Assembly (NCBI RefSeq): GCF_028009165.1
Contig: NC_079244.1
Coordinates: forward strand, 2,976,001-3,040,000
Length of the DNA: 64,000 bases
Direction of reading: 5' to 3'
From: Akanthomyces muscarius
Lineage: Eukaryota > Ascomycota > Sordariomycetes > Hypocreales > Cordycipitaceae
Under the pieces are notes generated by a model that had not been told where the DNA came from, ran no database searches, and saw nothing but the letters and a program-made list of their open reading frames with translations. Positions 12,433 through 22,773 of this stretch are shown here, piece by piece. The first letter of the stretch is position 1. Every line of letters begins with the position of its first letter. A program made the translations under genes and the position numbers.

Positions 12433-12913
12433 TGCCACTGTTGTCAATATAGTGGCAGCGGCAGACAATACATCACCTTGAATCGAGTTTATAGGGTGAT
12501 GGGATCGACGCGCCGTAGAATCGCGAACTCTACCTGGGTACAACCAGAGCTCACAGCTCAGTGGGCCAACTTTTTTCTTGGGAACTGTCGCCAGCCGAGA
12601 ATCAGCCGGACCGCTGGGACAATCTTTCTACAGTAGCGGCTTCGGCGCTTTGGTGCTGGAAACAAAGCTCTCTCCACTGAAGCGCCACTGGTCCAACTGC
12701 TAAATCGGCGCCATTAGTCATATCGTCGCTGTTCGCACTGTAGTGGCCCGCGCAGCCGCACAGATCTGTACAGTGCGTTTTGTGCCGCAGACACAGTACG
12801 CCTTTTGATTGTTCAGAAATGGGCCATGGCAACGTTTGTCGTTGAGGTGACAAATCTTGGCTCAGACAATTCTTCTCTGCAACAAGGAAGCAGCAGTTGC
12901 AGGCGCAGATACG
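12433..12913. promoter_or_regulatory. Divergent promoter region between NUP188 and trpC
   Basis: 481 bases lie between the start codons of two divergent genes, so both promoters are here. A TTAGTCAT at about 12715 resembles the binding site of the amino-acid control factor CPC1/Gcn4 (core TGASTCA) with one mismatch, which would suit trpC, but one imperfect 7-mer is weak evidence. Confidence 0.45.
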
Positions 12914-15246
12914 ATGCCATCTCCCGAAATTATTGATCATTCTCCTCGCGAGGCCAAGCGTTCACCGCCCATTCCCACGGCTTCCAATCTGGTTCTCATT
13001 GACAACTATGACTCTTTCACCTGGAACATCTACCAGTATCTGACTTTGGAGGGTGCCACTGTCCATGTTATTCGAAACGACAAGATCACACTGGATGAGC
13101 TCATCAAGAAGAACCCGAGCCAGCTCATTATCAGCCCCGGTCCTGGCCATCCATCTACGGATTCGGGTATTAGCCGAGATGCCATTCGTCACTTTGCGGG
13201 CAAGATCCCCATCTTTGGTGTTTGCATGGGCCTGTAAGAATGTCTGGTCACTGCGTTTTCTTCAAAATTACTAATTCTTATAGCCAATGCATCTTTGACG
13301 TCTACGGCGGCGAGGTCAACTCTGCTGGAGAGTGGCTGCACGGCAAGACTTCGCCATTGACGCACGACGCAAAGGGTGTCTTCAGTGGTCTAGAGCAAGA
13401 AATCCCGATCACAAGGTACCACTCACTTGCCGGATCACCCGTCACTCTTCCCGAGTGCCTGGAAGTCACTTCCTGGGTCGCTAAGCCTGATGGCAGCCGT
13501 GGCATTATCCAGGGTGTCCGCCACAAGGAGTACACGATGGAAGCTGTGCAGTTCCACCCTGAAAGTATCTTGACTGAGAACGGACGCACCATGATTCGAA
13601 ACTTTTTGCAGCTGCAGGGCGGTACCTGGGAGGATAACAGCCGTCTCCAGACAGCATCGAACCCTGTCAACGGCGCTGCATCGGCCACTTCCAAGAGCAA
13701 CAACATTCTGCAAAAGATCTACGCCAGCCGTCGCGCAGCCGTGGACGCTCAGCGAGTGATTCCTTCTCAGAGAATGGAAGATCTCCAAGCTGCCTATGAT
13801 CTCGGTGGCGCTCCACCTGCAGTGCCGTTCGTTAGGCGTCTAAGCCAGACTCCATTTGACGTTTCTCTCATGGCTGAAATCAAGCGCGGGTCTCCTTCTA
13901 AGGGCATCTTCAATATTGATGTTCGCGCGCCTGTCCAAGCTAGGAAATACGCTCTGGCTGGTGCCAGTGTCATCTCAGTCCTCACAGAGCCTGAGTGGTT
14001 CAAGGGAAGCATTGAGGATCTCAGGACGGTTCGCCAGGTCCTGGACGGTATGCCAAACAGACCAGCGATCCTGCGCAAAGAGTTCATCTTTGACGAGTAT
14101 CAAATTCTGGAAGCCCGGCTCGCGGGTGCGGACACTGTGCTTCTTATTGTCAAGATGCTGGATCTTGAAACGCTCGAGCGTTTGTACAAATACTCTCAGT
14201 CTCTAGGCATGGAGCCCTTGGTTGAAGTTCAAAATGCTGAAGAAATGACTATTGCCGTCAACATTGGCTCCAAGGTGATTGGCGTCAATAACCGAAACTT
14301 GGAGACATTCGATGTTGATCTGGATACGACTGGTCGACTCCGCAGCATGGTTCCTGACACCACCATTATTTGCGCTCTGAGTGGAATCAACACATACGAT
14401 GATGTCGTCATGTGCAAGAATGATGGTGTCAATGCCGTTCTGGTCGGCGAAGCTATCATGAGAGCGCCAGACGCTAGCGTTTTCATCAGCGAGCTGTGCT
14501 CTGGCAAGGCCCCGGCAGTTAAAAAGGAGCAACCTCAGCCCCTGCTCGTCAAGATTTGCGGTACACGAAGCGCCTCTGCCGCGAAGAAGGCTGTTGAATC
14601 GCATGCTGACTTTGTTGGTATGTGCCTGGTGCCTGGTGCAAAGCGTTGCATCAACGACGAGACTGCCCTCGCCATCTCCGAAGCAGTGCACTCCTTCAGC
14701 GGCACAACCAGTTCTAAGCCCGAGCCCTCAGTACCCGTCGCAGGTGCTGCCGACTACTTCCAGGGTGCGTACAGTAGACTCCAAAGCTCGCGGCCACGTC
14801 TTGTAGGTATCTTCCAGAACCAGCCGCTCAGCGAGGTCCTGGAGAAGCAGAAGCTGTACAACCTGGATCTTGTCCAACTGCATGGCGACGAGCCTCTCGA
14901 GTGGTCCAATCTCATTCCTGTCCCCGTCATCCGTGCATTCAAGCCTGACCATGTCGCTCTGGGTCTCCGCGGCTTCCATACCGTTCCTCTTCTCGACTCT
15001 GGCGCTGGCTCGGGGAAGCTGCTGGATGTATCCAAGGTCAAGGCCGTCTTGGAGAATGATCCTAATCTGAGAATTTTCCTGGCCGGTGGGCTGAACCCGG
15101 ATAATGTTGCCGAGGCCGTCAAGGCGCTAGGCAATTTGGCCGACAGAGTCATTGGAGTGGATGTCAGCAGCGGTGTTGAAGAAGATGGAAAGCAGAGTCC
15201 TGAAAAGATTGAGACTTTCATCAAAAACTCAAAAGCGATTCGATAG
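12914..15246 (+). CDS. trpC: Trifunctional tryptophan biosynthesis protein (anthranilate synthase component II / IGPS / PRAI)
   Basis: Two exons, 12914-13233 and 13284-15246, 760 aa. Three enzymes are fused in the fungal order. The glutamine amidotransferase domain (about 25-215) has [15 protein letters not shown], the nucleophile Cys104 in FGVCMGLQ and the catalytic His198 in VQFHPES; it feeds ammonia to anthranilate synthase component I. The indole-3-glycerol-phosphate synthase domain (about 240-500) shows [23 protein letters not shown] and VNNRNLETF. The phosphoribosylanthranilate isomerase domain (about 515-760) shows [16 protein letters not shown] and [11 protein letters not shown]. The 50-nt intron has a TTACTAAT branch region and interrupts the codon for the Leu of CMGLQ. 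All catalytic motifs look intact, so the gene should be functional. It is divergent from NUP188. Confidence 0.97.
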
Positions 15247-15607
15247 AGCTGCAACTTCAGAAAAAAGTAAATACCCTTAAGAATTTAAAATAAAAACCAT
15301 TTTATCATGAAGAGACCAGTTGATTTCTGTCACTGTGAGGGTGAATCTGTGTGTGCCAAGGTCGTAGCCCCCCCATGAAGCTGTTAGTTGTCGTGAGCGC
15401 TCTGTTTGTGAACTATATCTGCACGCCGGTCACCGCTCGCAATTGCAGCAAACGCGAGACTTGCTGATTGCGGCTCCAGGTCTTCTCCTCTTGCCCATCG
15501 CCATATATCTTCCTCCTATTCGGTCTAAGCAAGCTGACCTTGCAGGCGCGTTACCTTCAAGCCACTTCGCATTCTTTTACATCCGCAAGGGAACCATTCC
15601 GAACACA
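15247..15607 (+). promoter_or_regulatory. Intergenic region upstream of the BRCT-WGR-like gene
   Basis: 361 bases between the trpC stop and the next start on the same strand. The first part is AT-rich, as for a 3' untranslated region; the rest should hold the promoter of the next gene. No specific site is recognised. Confidence 0.4.
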
Positions 15608-16841
15608 ATGCCGCGCCAAATATTCAAGAATCACGTTATTGCATCCGCAGGGCCTCCTCCGCAGTCGATTACGCTTGAAAATCTACGACGTTGGATACCT
15701 ATGCGCAAAGGTCGCTTCGCCGAGCCTTTTGACGATGAGGTCACCCACCTTCTCTGCACCCACGAGCAGTTCAAGAAGAGAGTGCCTCTAGGTATTATGG
15801 TGGCCGTAAATGCACAGAGCGAGTGCTAATGATTTCTTTTACTTCCGTCTAGTCAAGCAAGTTTTAAAAGGACACAAGCGCATCCACATTGTGCATTATG
15901 ACTGGCTCGAGTTCTCTGCCGTGTTTAACAAGCGTCTCCCCGAACGGGAGTATTCCATGCGCAGCATCCTCGCCAAGAAAAGGGCAGAGCAGCGCGAAAG
16001 GAATCGGCAGGAGAATGGGAGACGAGAGGGCGAGAGGGGGGTAAATCCGAGTAAGTTCAATGCTTGTTCAAGCAACGACACTGTTGAAGTCCAAGCTAAT
16101 GTCCCGTCTCGCATACAAGCCCTGTTCCATGTTTATCGAGACAGAGAATTTTTCGCGTACCAGATTGATCTCACTCGCAATCATTCTGAGGACGGTGAGT
16201 TTGGGCAGCGCTACATGATGACGGTGAATCCACGAGACAATCCTCTTCCTCTCACTGATCGCATCTGCTAACGCAGTCGGACAGCTTTGGGAGTCCAATG
16301 CAAAGCCGCATTTGTATTGGTTTACGGCCAAATTCATGCGACGAAAGGGAGACCCAAATGCCGCCTATCATCGCCCTAGCCCGTGTTCTGGCAAATGGCG
16401 CCGCGAAATGGATCTTTTCATGAACTTCTTCCGCATCAAGACGGGCATTGACTGGCACGACCGCGTTCTCCTCGAAGGAACTACTCCTCTGTCCGCATTT
16501 CAATACTGCCCACCGGTAAGCTGTGTTTGTTGCTAAACTCTGCGTTTCTCGACTGACTCGTCTTTAAGAAGGGGGGCAAGCCAGTCGGCAGGCGTCTTCG
16601 GTTCTCGTACGACTGCTGCGTGGAACTAAACCTGGAATGGAAGCAGCAAAATCTGCCGCAAGAGATCAGCCACGAAACAGAATATGGAAAGGTGGAAGAC
16701 GCTGTCGGATCTGCTGAAGACGGTAAGCTGGACTCGGATGAGAATGATGACCATGGCAACTGTGCCATGGACCTTGACGAGGGGCTTGGCGGTGACGACG
16801 CATGCGCAACTCAGCAAATCGAGCTTAGCGACGCTCCATAG
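15608..16841 (+). CDS. BRCT and WGR-like domain protein
   Basis: Five exons: 15608-15791, 15853-16050, 16120-16194, 16277-16515 and 16569-16841, 322 aa as read to the TAG at 16839-16841. Residues about 5-105 look like a BRCT domain (IFKNHVIASAG, then DEVTHLLCT and HIVHYDWLEFS). Residues about 128-245 resemble a WGR domain (FHVYRDREFFAYQIDL, LYWFTAKF, NFFRIKTGIDWHDRV, then a Gly/Pro-rich end). This pair is found at the N-terminus of fungal poly(ADP-ribose) polymerases, but no catalytic domain follows; instead there is an acidic tail. A DNA-damage or chromatin role is an inference. The tail is unusual: the frame continues open for 77 codons after the TAG and repeats the preceding segment, so the true C-terminus may be longer or made by an extra splice. 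Confidence 0.75.
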
Positions 16842-17075
16842 AGCGAGCGTCTCAGCACAAATGACAGCGACCACTCGCTTGACGAGGAGTTTTGCGAGGA
16901 GTTTTGCGAGGAGTTTTGCGATGATGAACCATGCGCAGCTCAGCAAACTGAGCTTGGCGAAGCTCCAAAAATCGAGCCTCTCGGCCTAAATGACAGCGAT
17001 ATCTCACTTGAAGAAGGTATTGCGGAAGTTGCAGGTGAACCCAGCGGGCGGCGGTCCATAACCGACGAGTCGTGA
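16842..17075 (+). other. Open in-frame continuation of the BRCT-WGR-like gene beyond the TAG
   Basis: After the TAG at 16839 the same frame stays open for 77 codons up to TGA at 17073-17075. Codons 16932-17015 align without gaps to codons 16803-16886 of the annotated tail at an offset of 129 nt; the TAG itself aligns with an AAA (Lys). The segment is acidic (DDE, SLDEE, SLEE) like the tail before it. It may be a C-terminus lost by a nonsense mutation, or part of a spliced product: a GTAAGC donor at 16723 and an AG at 16937-16938 would remove the TAG, keep the frame and give 328 aa. Which is right cannot be decided from sequence alone. Confidence 0.55.
16884..16919 (+). repeat. Three tandem copies of a 12-bp unit (encodes EEFC repeats)
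   Basis: The unit GAGGAGTTTTGC is present three times in perfect tandem, lying in the open frame after the TAG where it would encode Glu-Glu-Phe-Cys three times. Perfect short repeats of this kind arise by slippage. Confidence 0.85.
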
Positions 17076-17228
17076 GGATGCATGGGCGCAATGAGAGTGA
17101 AATACAGAAGCATTTTAGAGGAAGCAGTTTTTCGAGTCGTTCGTGGTATCATTTCATATACATATAGCTCTCTGGCTCACATTAATACATTGGCTGCTTG
17201 TCAAACGCCGGGGCGTCGCTGACCTGTC

Positions 17229-18365
17229 TCAAAACCTCAGTTTCGGGAACACGAAGACTAAGAGCACCAGGAAAAGCATCAGTCCGTAGACCCATGCATA
17301 GAGCAGCATTCGACCCCACCATCCCTTGCCCTCTGTCATCTTCCGCAGCGTGCCCATGCGCCCGCGAGCCGCCTCCATGCTTTGCTCCGTCTTGGACATG
17401 CCGTCGCCCGCGCGGCTCACGGCCTCCTTGTCCGCCTCGAGGGTCGTCGAGAACTTTTTGGAGCTGGCCTTGAGTGCCCCGGCCATCTTCAGGATGGAGT
17501 CGGAGAGCGCGTCTTGCTCAGCGCGCTGCTGGTCGAGAATGGCCTCGGCCGTGGCGGTGGACGTCTGCGGCGGCGCCGGCTTGCGGCGGCTGGCGAAGAG
17601 CGCCGCACGCGCTGACGAGTGCGATATAGTAGCAGGGGCAGCACCCTCGGCGCCGTGACGGCCGCGCAGATTCTGGATAGTCTGCGTTGGGGCCGGAGCG
17701 ACGATCTCGACGGGAGCTTCGGTCGTGGGCGGCGGTGGTGGTGGTGGTGTAGGCGACGAGACGAAGGGCTCTTGTATACTCGGAGATTCGGGCTCTGTAT
17801 CGAGTGCAGGCGGCGTGTATTGCGGATCGGTGTCCTCGGCGGTTGAAGCTGCGCTCTGGCTTGGAGTTGGGATGAAGCCGCCCAATAGGTCCTCCTCGTC
17901 TGAGCTATCGTCCTCTAGCTCGTCCTCATCGGCTGCAACCTGTCGCAGGTTAGCGTCGGAGCCTTTCAAGTGAGTCATGGAATAAAATACCTGGTTCAGA
18001 TCTTTTAATCTGTCTAGTAAAAGCTCGAGGGCATCTCGGTGCTTGGCAAGGAGAGGGCCAGCGCTAGACTTGAAAGGAGGTGCTGCGGCGTCCTGCTCAA
18101 GCTTCGATAGGCGGGTGTTGACGTAACCCAAGTTCTATTCCAGACCTGCTTTAGCAAACGACTCCCAGATACCAGGCAGCAGGTTTCTCGGGCTTACCGA
18201 GGCCAGCTTCTCCCTCTCGATGTAGCTTCGACGGAGCTGTCTCTCGCGCTCGGGGGTAGGATGCAGAATCGAGTCTTGCAATCGGCTCAGGATCTGTGCT
18301 ATTTCGCTAGCTTCTGCCGCTGTTGAATCGCTCATGGATGCGAGCGGTGTTGATACGCGCGCCAT
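17229..18365 (-). CDS. USE1: Tail-anchored SNARE-like protein Use1
   Basis: Exons 18365-18198 and 18134-17229; a further 51-nt in-frame intron at 17990-17940 (donor CAG|GTATTT, branch GCTAAC, acceptor GACAG) is likely, giving 340 aa instead of 357. Use1 is the unusual SNARE of the ER that acts with Sec20 and Ufe1 in retrograde Golgi-to-ER fusion. The evidence is the layout: an N-terminal helical region (LQDSILHPTPERERQLRRSY and following), an acidic and Pro-rich linker, a SNARE-like heptad region (about AEAILDQQRAEQDALSDSIL to residue 320) and a C-terminal membrane helix (MLLYAWVYGLMLFLVLLVF) ending six residues before the stop. The start at 18365 is followed by a second Met ten codons on; either could be used. 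Confidence 0.8.
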
Positions 18366-18839
18366 GATGTTGTGGTGTGGTCTAGATTGGCAAAGGCCAA
18401 AAAGTTGCCAGGTCCCTACAGCTGGGATGGTTGGCCTGTGACGTGTGCGCGACCGACTGCCACTTAGCACTAGCCGCGCCCCGCCAAGCTGCACTTGCCA
18501 GACTACCCTATATGATCGTATAATTTATAACTGACAATTCTACAGCCAGAGACTCAAAGACAGTCTATAAAAGAAAATGTTATGGCTGCGTAGATGGGGG
18601 CCTCTAAATGCAATTTTTTTGGGTGACTCGCTCATTCATATGGTGACACGCCCACGGGTCAGTGGTACTAGTTGAAGGTGTATCTTTTGTCTGGATCAAC
18701 TAACACCCGGATTTCTATACACTGCGCATTTTCACCGCAACAAAATCAGGAAGAGCTTGGTGGGTATAATGCATGTCCATAATTATGTGCCATTTACAAA
18801 CTTCGTGTCCATGTCGAGAGCGATTCCCGCTCGTATCGT
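18366..18839. other. Intergenic region between two minus-strand genes
   Basis: Carries the USE1 promoter next to 18366 and the CWC21 3' untranslated region near 18839. The middle part (about 18500-18780) is AT-rich. No other feature is recognised. Confidence 0.4.
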
Positions 18840-19415
18840 TCAGTCGTCTTGCGTGGGCTTAGCAGCCTCTTCTTCCGGTCGCACAGATTCCCTTAGTCGT
18901 TCTTCCTGTTTCCTCCAATGACTTCCTTCTTCATAATTGGAGCTTATCTTCAGTGCCTTTCTTAATCGCTCAGATTCCTTAATCTTAGCATCTGCCATGG
19001 CGTGAACCTGGTGCTCCTTGAACTGGCGTCGCGGACCGCCCGAACCCTTGCCAGCCTTCATTTCGTCAATAAGTTTTTGTCGAAGCTCGTCGCATTGATT
19101 TTCAATCTCGTCCTCATCTACTCTAAATCCAGACAGTCAGCTCGTCCGCCCGAATGTAAGTCCTCCTCGGCATCTTCTAACTTACTCGTCGTCCTCTAGC
19201 TTGTCGCGGAGCTCAAACACCTTGACCTCAACCTCGCGTTTGCGATCATGCTCAAGAATGCCCTGGTCAGGTTGCCGTTGCTTGTGGGGTAAGTAATCGG
19301 TATTCTTGGGATATGGTGCAGCGCGATCGCGCGGCCTCATGTGCGCCAGGTTCTTCGTGACGTAGCCAGAGGTTCCACTGCCACGGGGCGTGGACAGACC
19401 GACGTTATCGGACAT
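18840..19415 (-). CDS. CWC21: Pre-mRNA splicing factor Cwc21 (cwf21 domain)
   Basis: Two exons, 19415-19186 and 19122-18840, 170 aa. Cwc21 (SRm300/SRRM2 family) binds Prp8 and Snu114 in the activated spliceosome. The N-terminus [19 protein letters not shown] is the highly conserved family signature. The cwf21 domain is split by the 63-nt intron: LRDKLEDDE joins [20 protein letters not shown], giving a continuous acidic helical segment as in other members. The C-terminal part is charged (Lys/Glu/Arg) and probably helical. The start is fixed by the signature sequence. The gene is divergent from CDC123 with 359 bases between start codons. Confidence 0.92.
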
Positions 19416-19774
19416 GGCTTTGTATTCTGTAATGTTATAACCCGCGACGATGTGGGCGATGACCGTATGAAGCAGCTGAAAGCAGATGCTGGAAGATGTT
19501 GCAGTGGCTTTGGGTCTGGTAGAATTATAGTGGGGTATCACCGTAGAACGTCACCAACGGCCAAGATAGTAAGGCGGTGAAGGCGCATCATCGACAAAAG
19601 ACGGCAGAATCGGGAGTCATAGTGGGGGACGAAAAGAGTCGACCAAAATACTAAGTGAGTCAAAGAAATTGCATACCTGTTCTGTGGCAGAGATATACAA
19701 ACAAAATTCGCTCTCAAAGATCTCTTATTGCCTCTAATAGACGCCGAAGCCTTTTCGAGCAAAAACCCAGCAAT
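19416..19774. promoter_or_regulatory. Divergent promoter region between CWC21 and CDC123
   Basis: Short region that must drive both genes. No TATA box or clear factor-binding site is seen, as is common for housekeeping promoters. Confidence 0.5.
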
Positions 19775-21016
19775 ATGCCACACCTGGACGAAGACAATGC
19801 GGAGGGCTCGGAGCCTCCGTTTGTCTTCCCGCCGGTGACCAAAGACCATATCCAGAATTGCTCCTATGACGCCTGGTTCCCGAAATATCGCAGCGCCTGC
19901 ATCAAGTCAAGAATTATTCCACTTCCCGCAGAGTTTGTCGCCTATCTACAAGAGGACGGAATCATTCTGGCAGACGATAGCGACATCCTGGGTGAGGCGC
20001 AGGACGACGAGTGGCAAAGTGCCGGCGCCACTACTTCCAACAATGCGCTGCATCAAGACGCCGAGGACTCGGATGATGACACGGCATCGCAACTGCCTCC
20101 CAATGAGCGCTTCCCAGACACTCACAAGAAGATCAGAGATACCATTGAAGAGCTTGGCGGGGCTGTTGCGCCTAAGCTCAACTGGTCATCGCCAAAAGAT
20201 GCCAAGTGGATTTCGGCGCACCAAAATTCTCTGAAGTGCACATCGCCAAACGACATATATCTTCTTCTCAAGTCTTCATCATTCATTTCCCACGATCTCG
20301 TCCATGCGTTTGACGGGTGCACATCTCCCGCGCCCAGTCGGCCTTTCAGCCCGATTCTCGTACTTCGCCCCTACTTTGCGCCTCACCAAGCCCTGGAGTT
20401 TAGGTGCTTTGTGAAGCACCGCCAGCTCATTGCAATTTCGCAGCGAGACTTGAACCACTACGACTTTCTTGCGGGTCTGAGACCGAACTTGTGGCGAAAG
20501 ATTACCAAATTTTACAAAGAGACTCTGCGCCACACATTCCCAGACGCCAGTTTCGCTTTTGATATTTATGTTCCCGAAAACTCCCAAGCAGATGATGGGC
20601 TGGGAAAGGTCAGAATCATGGATATCAATCCTTGGGCAGTCCGTACAGATGCCCTGCTATTCAGCTGGGAGGAGCTACTTCAGCAAGAAGTTGCCAGGCC
20701 ACTCTATGGTCCGCCAGCGAGCGAAGACCCAGCCGATATTAGCGGGGGAGAGACAACAGCAGACGAATTTGATGATGAATCGTCGCAGGAGTACAGCCCT
20801 GACTGCCTTCCTGAACTCAGAATCGTGGAGAAGGATGATCCTGGCGCATATAACTTCAGCACACCGCAATATTCGGCGCACAAGCTACCTAAAGAAGTTG
20901 TCGATGCTAGTTTGGCTGGCGAAGGAGGATTACGGGAGTTTGCACAGCAATGGAAGGATATTACGGAAGGACGTGGCGGCAGCATGTGGGAGCAGCCGGG
21001 TGCCGGTGGCGTATAA
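19775..21016 (+). CDS. CDC123: Cdc123/D123, eIF2 assembly factor
   Basis: Single exon, 413 aa. Cdc123 is an ATP-grasp-like protein that promotes joining of the eIF2 gamma and alpha subunits and so controls translation initiation. Family blocks are present in order: FPPVTKDHIQNCSYDAWFPKY at the N-terminus (here cited only as FPPVTKDHIQNCSYDAWF), IPLPAEFVAYLQEDGI, PKLNWSSPKDAKWI, LVLRPYFAPHQALEFRCF, and near the C-terminus KVRIMDINPWAVRTDALLFS with the metal-binding Asp-Asn pair. An acidic insertion at about residues 70-110 is typical of the family. The start at 19775 is the first Met before the homology; the frame is open for some way upstream without conservation. Confidence 0.95.
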   Translation: MPHLDEDNAEGSEPPFVFPPVTKDHIQNCSYDAWFPKYRSACIKSRIIPLPAEFVAYLQEDGIILADDSDILGEAQDDEWQSAGATTSNNALHQDAEDSDDDTASQLPPNERFPDTHKKIRDTIEELGGAVAPKLNWSSPKDAKWISAHQNSLKCTSPNDIYLLLKSSSFISHDLVHAFDGCTSPAPSRPFSPILVLRPYFAPHQALEFRCFVKHRQLIAISQRDLNHYDFLAGLRPNLWRKITKFYKETLRHTFPDASFAFDIYVPENSQADDGLGKVRIMDINPWAVRTDALLFSWEELLQQEVARPLYGPPASEDPADISGGETTADEFDDESSQEYSPDCLPELRIVEKDDPGAYNFSTPQYSAHKLPKEVVDASLAGEGGLREFAQQWKDITEGRGGSMWEQPGAGGV

Positions 21017-21359
21017 GCTCACTTACACCAAACGTGGTGGGCTAGAAGGACTTGATACTCTCGCAGGCGACCAACATAGTCGACTCAGGATAGTTCAAAT
21101 TTTATCAAGTAAACCCAAAAGAGTACTCGTTCGATTCACAACACGCGTCCGATTCACATACCCCTCACCTGGCCGCGCACTCGGTGTTTTGCTAGGAGGC
21201 GAACGGGTGGCTCGTGCGCTCGCACTCCAAAAGCGCTGCCAGTTGCTGCCAGCTGCGAACTCGACTTACACGATCAAACACCGAATCGTTGCCCTGCCAC
21301 GCACACAAGCAGCCACCCGGACTCGAAAACCGTCAACAATTTGCAAAACATCATCAGAT
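21017..21359 (+). promoter_or_regulatory. Intergenic region upstream of the DUF3716 gene
   Basis: 343 bases between two plus-strand genes; it should contain the CDC123 3' end and the next promoter. Nothing specific is recognised. Confidence 0.4.
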
Positions 21360-22773
21360 ATGCCCTCCCGCCCCCGACCGACAAAGGTTACAAAGCTCAA
21401 TGGAAGTGCTCGTAACCGCAAGCCCCTGCCCGAAGCTGCGCAGCAAGAGCTAGAACACAACAACTATGCTGCTGCCAACGGAAATGTGAGCCAATACTTT
21501 AGCTTGCCCAATTAGCTTTTGGATCTTTGCATTAAATCGGAAACGAGTGCTTAATAAACACAAAGCGCCATGCTAATCGAAAACCATCAGGCCAATAGCC
21601 ACGGTCCAATTGACACTCCTGCACCCTTTGGTCCTGGTCACCTGGTTCTTCCTCTTCGCCAGAACAGTCCTCTCCCCAGCATTGGCGGAGGTGAAGACCG
21701 CGACAGCTTTGCTCTCATACCCCACGACGCAAATCATTATCCAGTGCTCAGCCACCAACGGCCCCCGTACGCCGCCGAGCTCGCCTACTCGAAATACGGC
21801 GACGCCGTCAAGCTCGAGAGTGCGCTCTGCAAGAAGGTGGCCGGCGAAGAGGCTAAACGACCGCCCACGCAACGGCGCCCTGATCAGAAGCTCAATATTG
21901 AGCGCCGGAGCAACATGGAGGCATTCCTCGCTCATATGACGGGCCAGGTGCCGGAGCGGCCGTGCAAGAATTGCCACAAGGGCCACGGTCCGTGGACGGA
22001 GTGCGTTGTCTACGACGGGCAGATGTGTGGCAGCTGTACCAATTGTTGGTACAATGCTAGCGGCTCACGCTGCACGTATCATGGTACGTGAACGTCATCG
22101 TTCGGGGGAAGGAATCCCCACCCGAATTGTGACTTACATTGCAATAGGCAGCGGTACTGCCGCCGTCTCTGCCACTTCTCCCGCCGCACCGGCTCTAAAT
22201 GGCATCCCGGATGCTGCACCAGCAGAGGCATCTCAAGAGGATGGAAGCAACATTCCATTTTATGCCTCCCCCAAAGACGACCTCAAGCCTATTCCAGACT
22301 GGGCGGCGCCCCAGCACGAGAATGAGAGCAATGTCTCCTCGCAGAGTCAGTCTCAAGGTCCGGAGCCTCTCCCTGTCCACGCACCGGAACAAATGGACTA
22401 CCACCAATCACCGGTGCCTCACGGACTGCCCAGCGTAGGGTTAGTTCTCGGCGGAGGCGGCTACGACATGACCTCGGCCGCTCCTTGGACCGTTTGTGAC
22501 CCTACACGCCGACTCATCCACCAGGCCATGGGTGATGTGGCCATGCTGACCCGACGAGACCGGTACATTGCCCGAATCGAAACAGCAGCCGAGGAGCTGG
22601 CTATGCGCATAGCCGAATTCAACGAGTACTCGAGGACTCCAGAGGGCATGGCTGACTTGCAGCATTTTCATGAGACTTCGAGCGCACACATGATGGCCCC
22701 AGGCCACACGCACGATGCACGGATGGAGAACATGGACACCGAGTCGGCCCATAGCGGCAGAACCATGCCCTGA
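21360..22773 (+). CDS. DUF3716 (fungal Cys-motif) domain protein of unknown function
   Basis: Three exons, 21360-21485, 21591-22083 and 22148-22773, 414 aa. The first splice joins AAANGN to ANSHGPIDTPAPFG; the second interrupts the Gly after CTYH. The only recognised domain is at about residues 165-210: PCKNCHKGHGPWTECVVY, followed by CGSCTNCWY and GSRCTYH. This spacing of cysteines (C..C, C, C..C..C, C) with an intervening Gly-Pro is that of the fungal DUF3716 family, often found in regulator-like proteins of Pezizomycotina and probably a metal-binding fold. The N-terminal part is basic and Pro-rich, the middle is Ser/Gln/Pro-rich and probably disordered, and the C-terminus has one helical stretch (RIETAAEELAMRIAEFNEY). 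No enzymatic motif is seen and the function is unknown; a nuclear role is only a guess. Confidence 0.8.
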
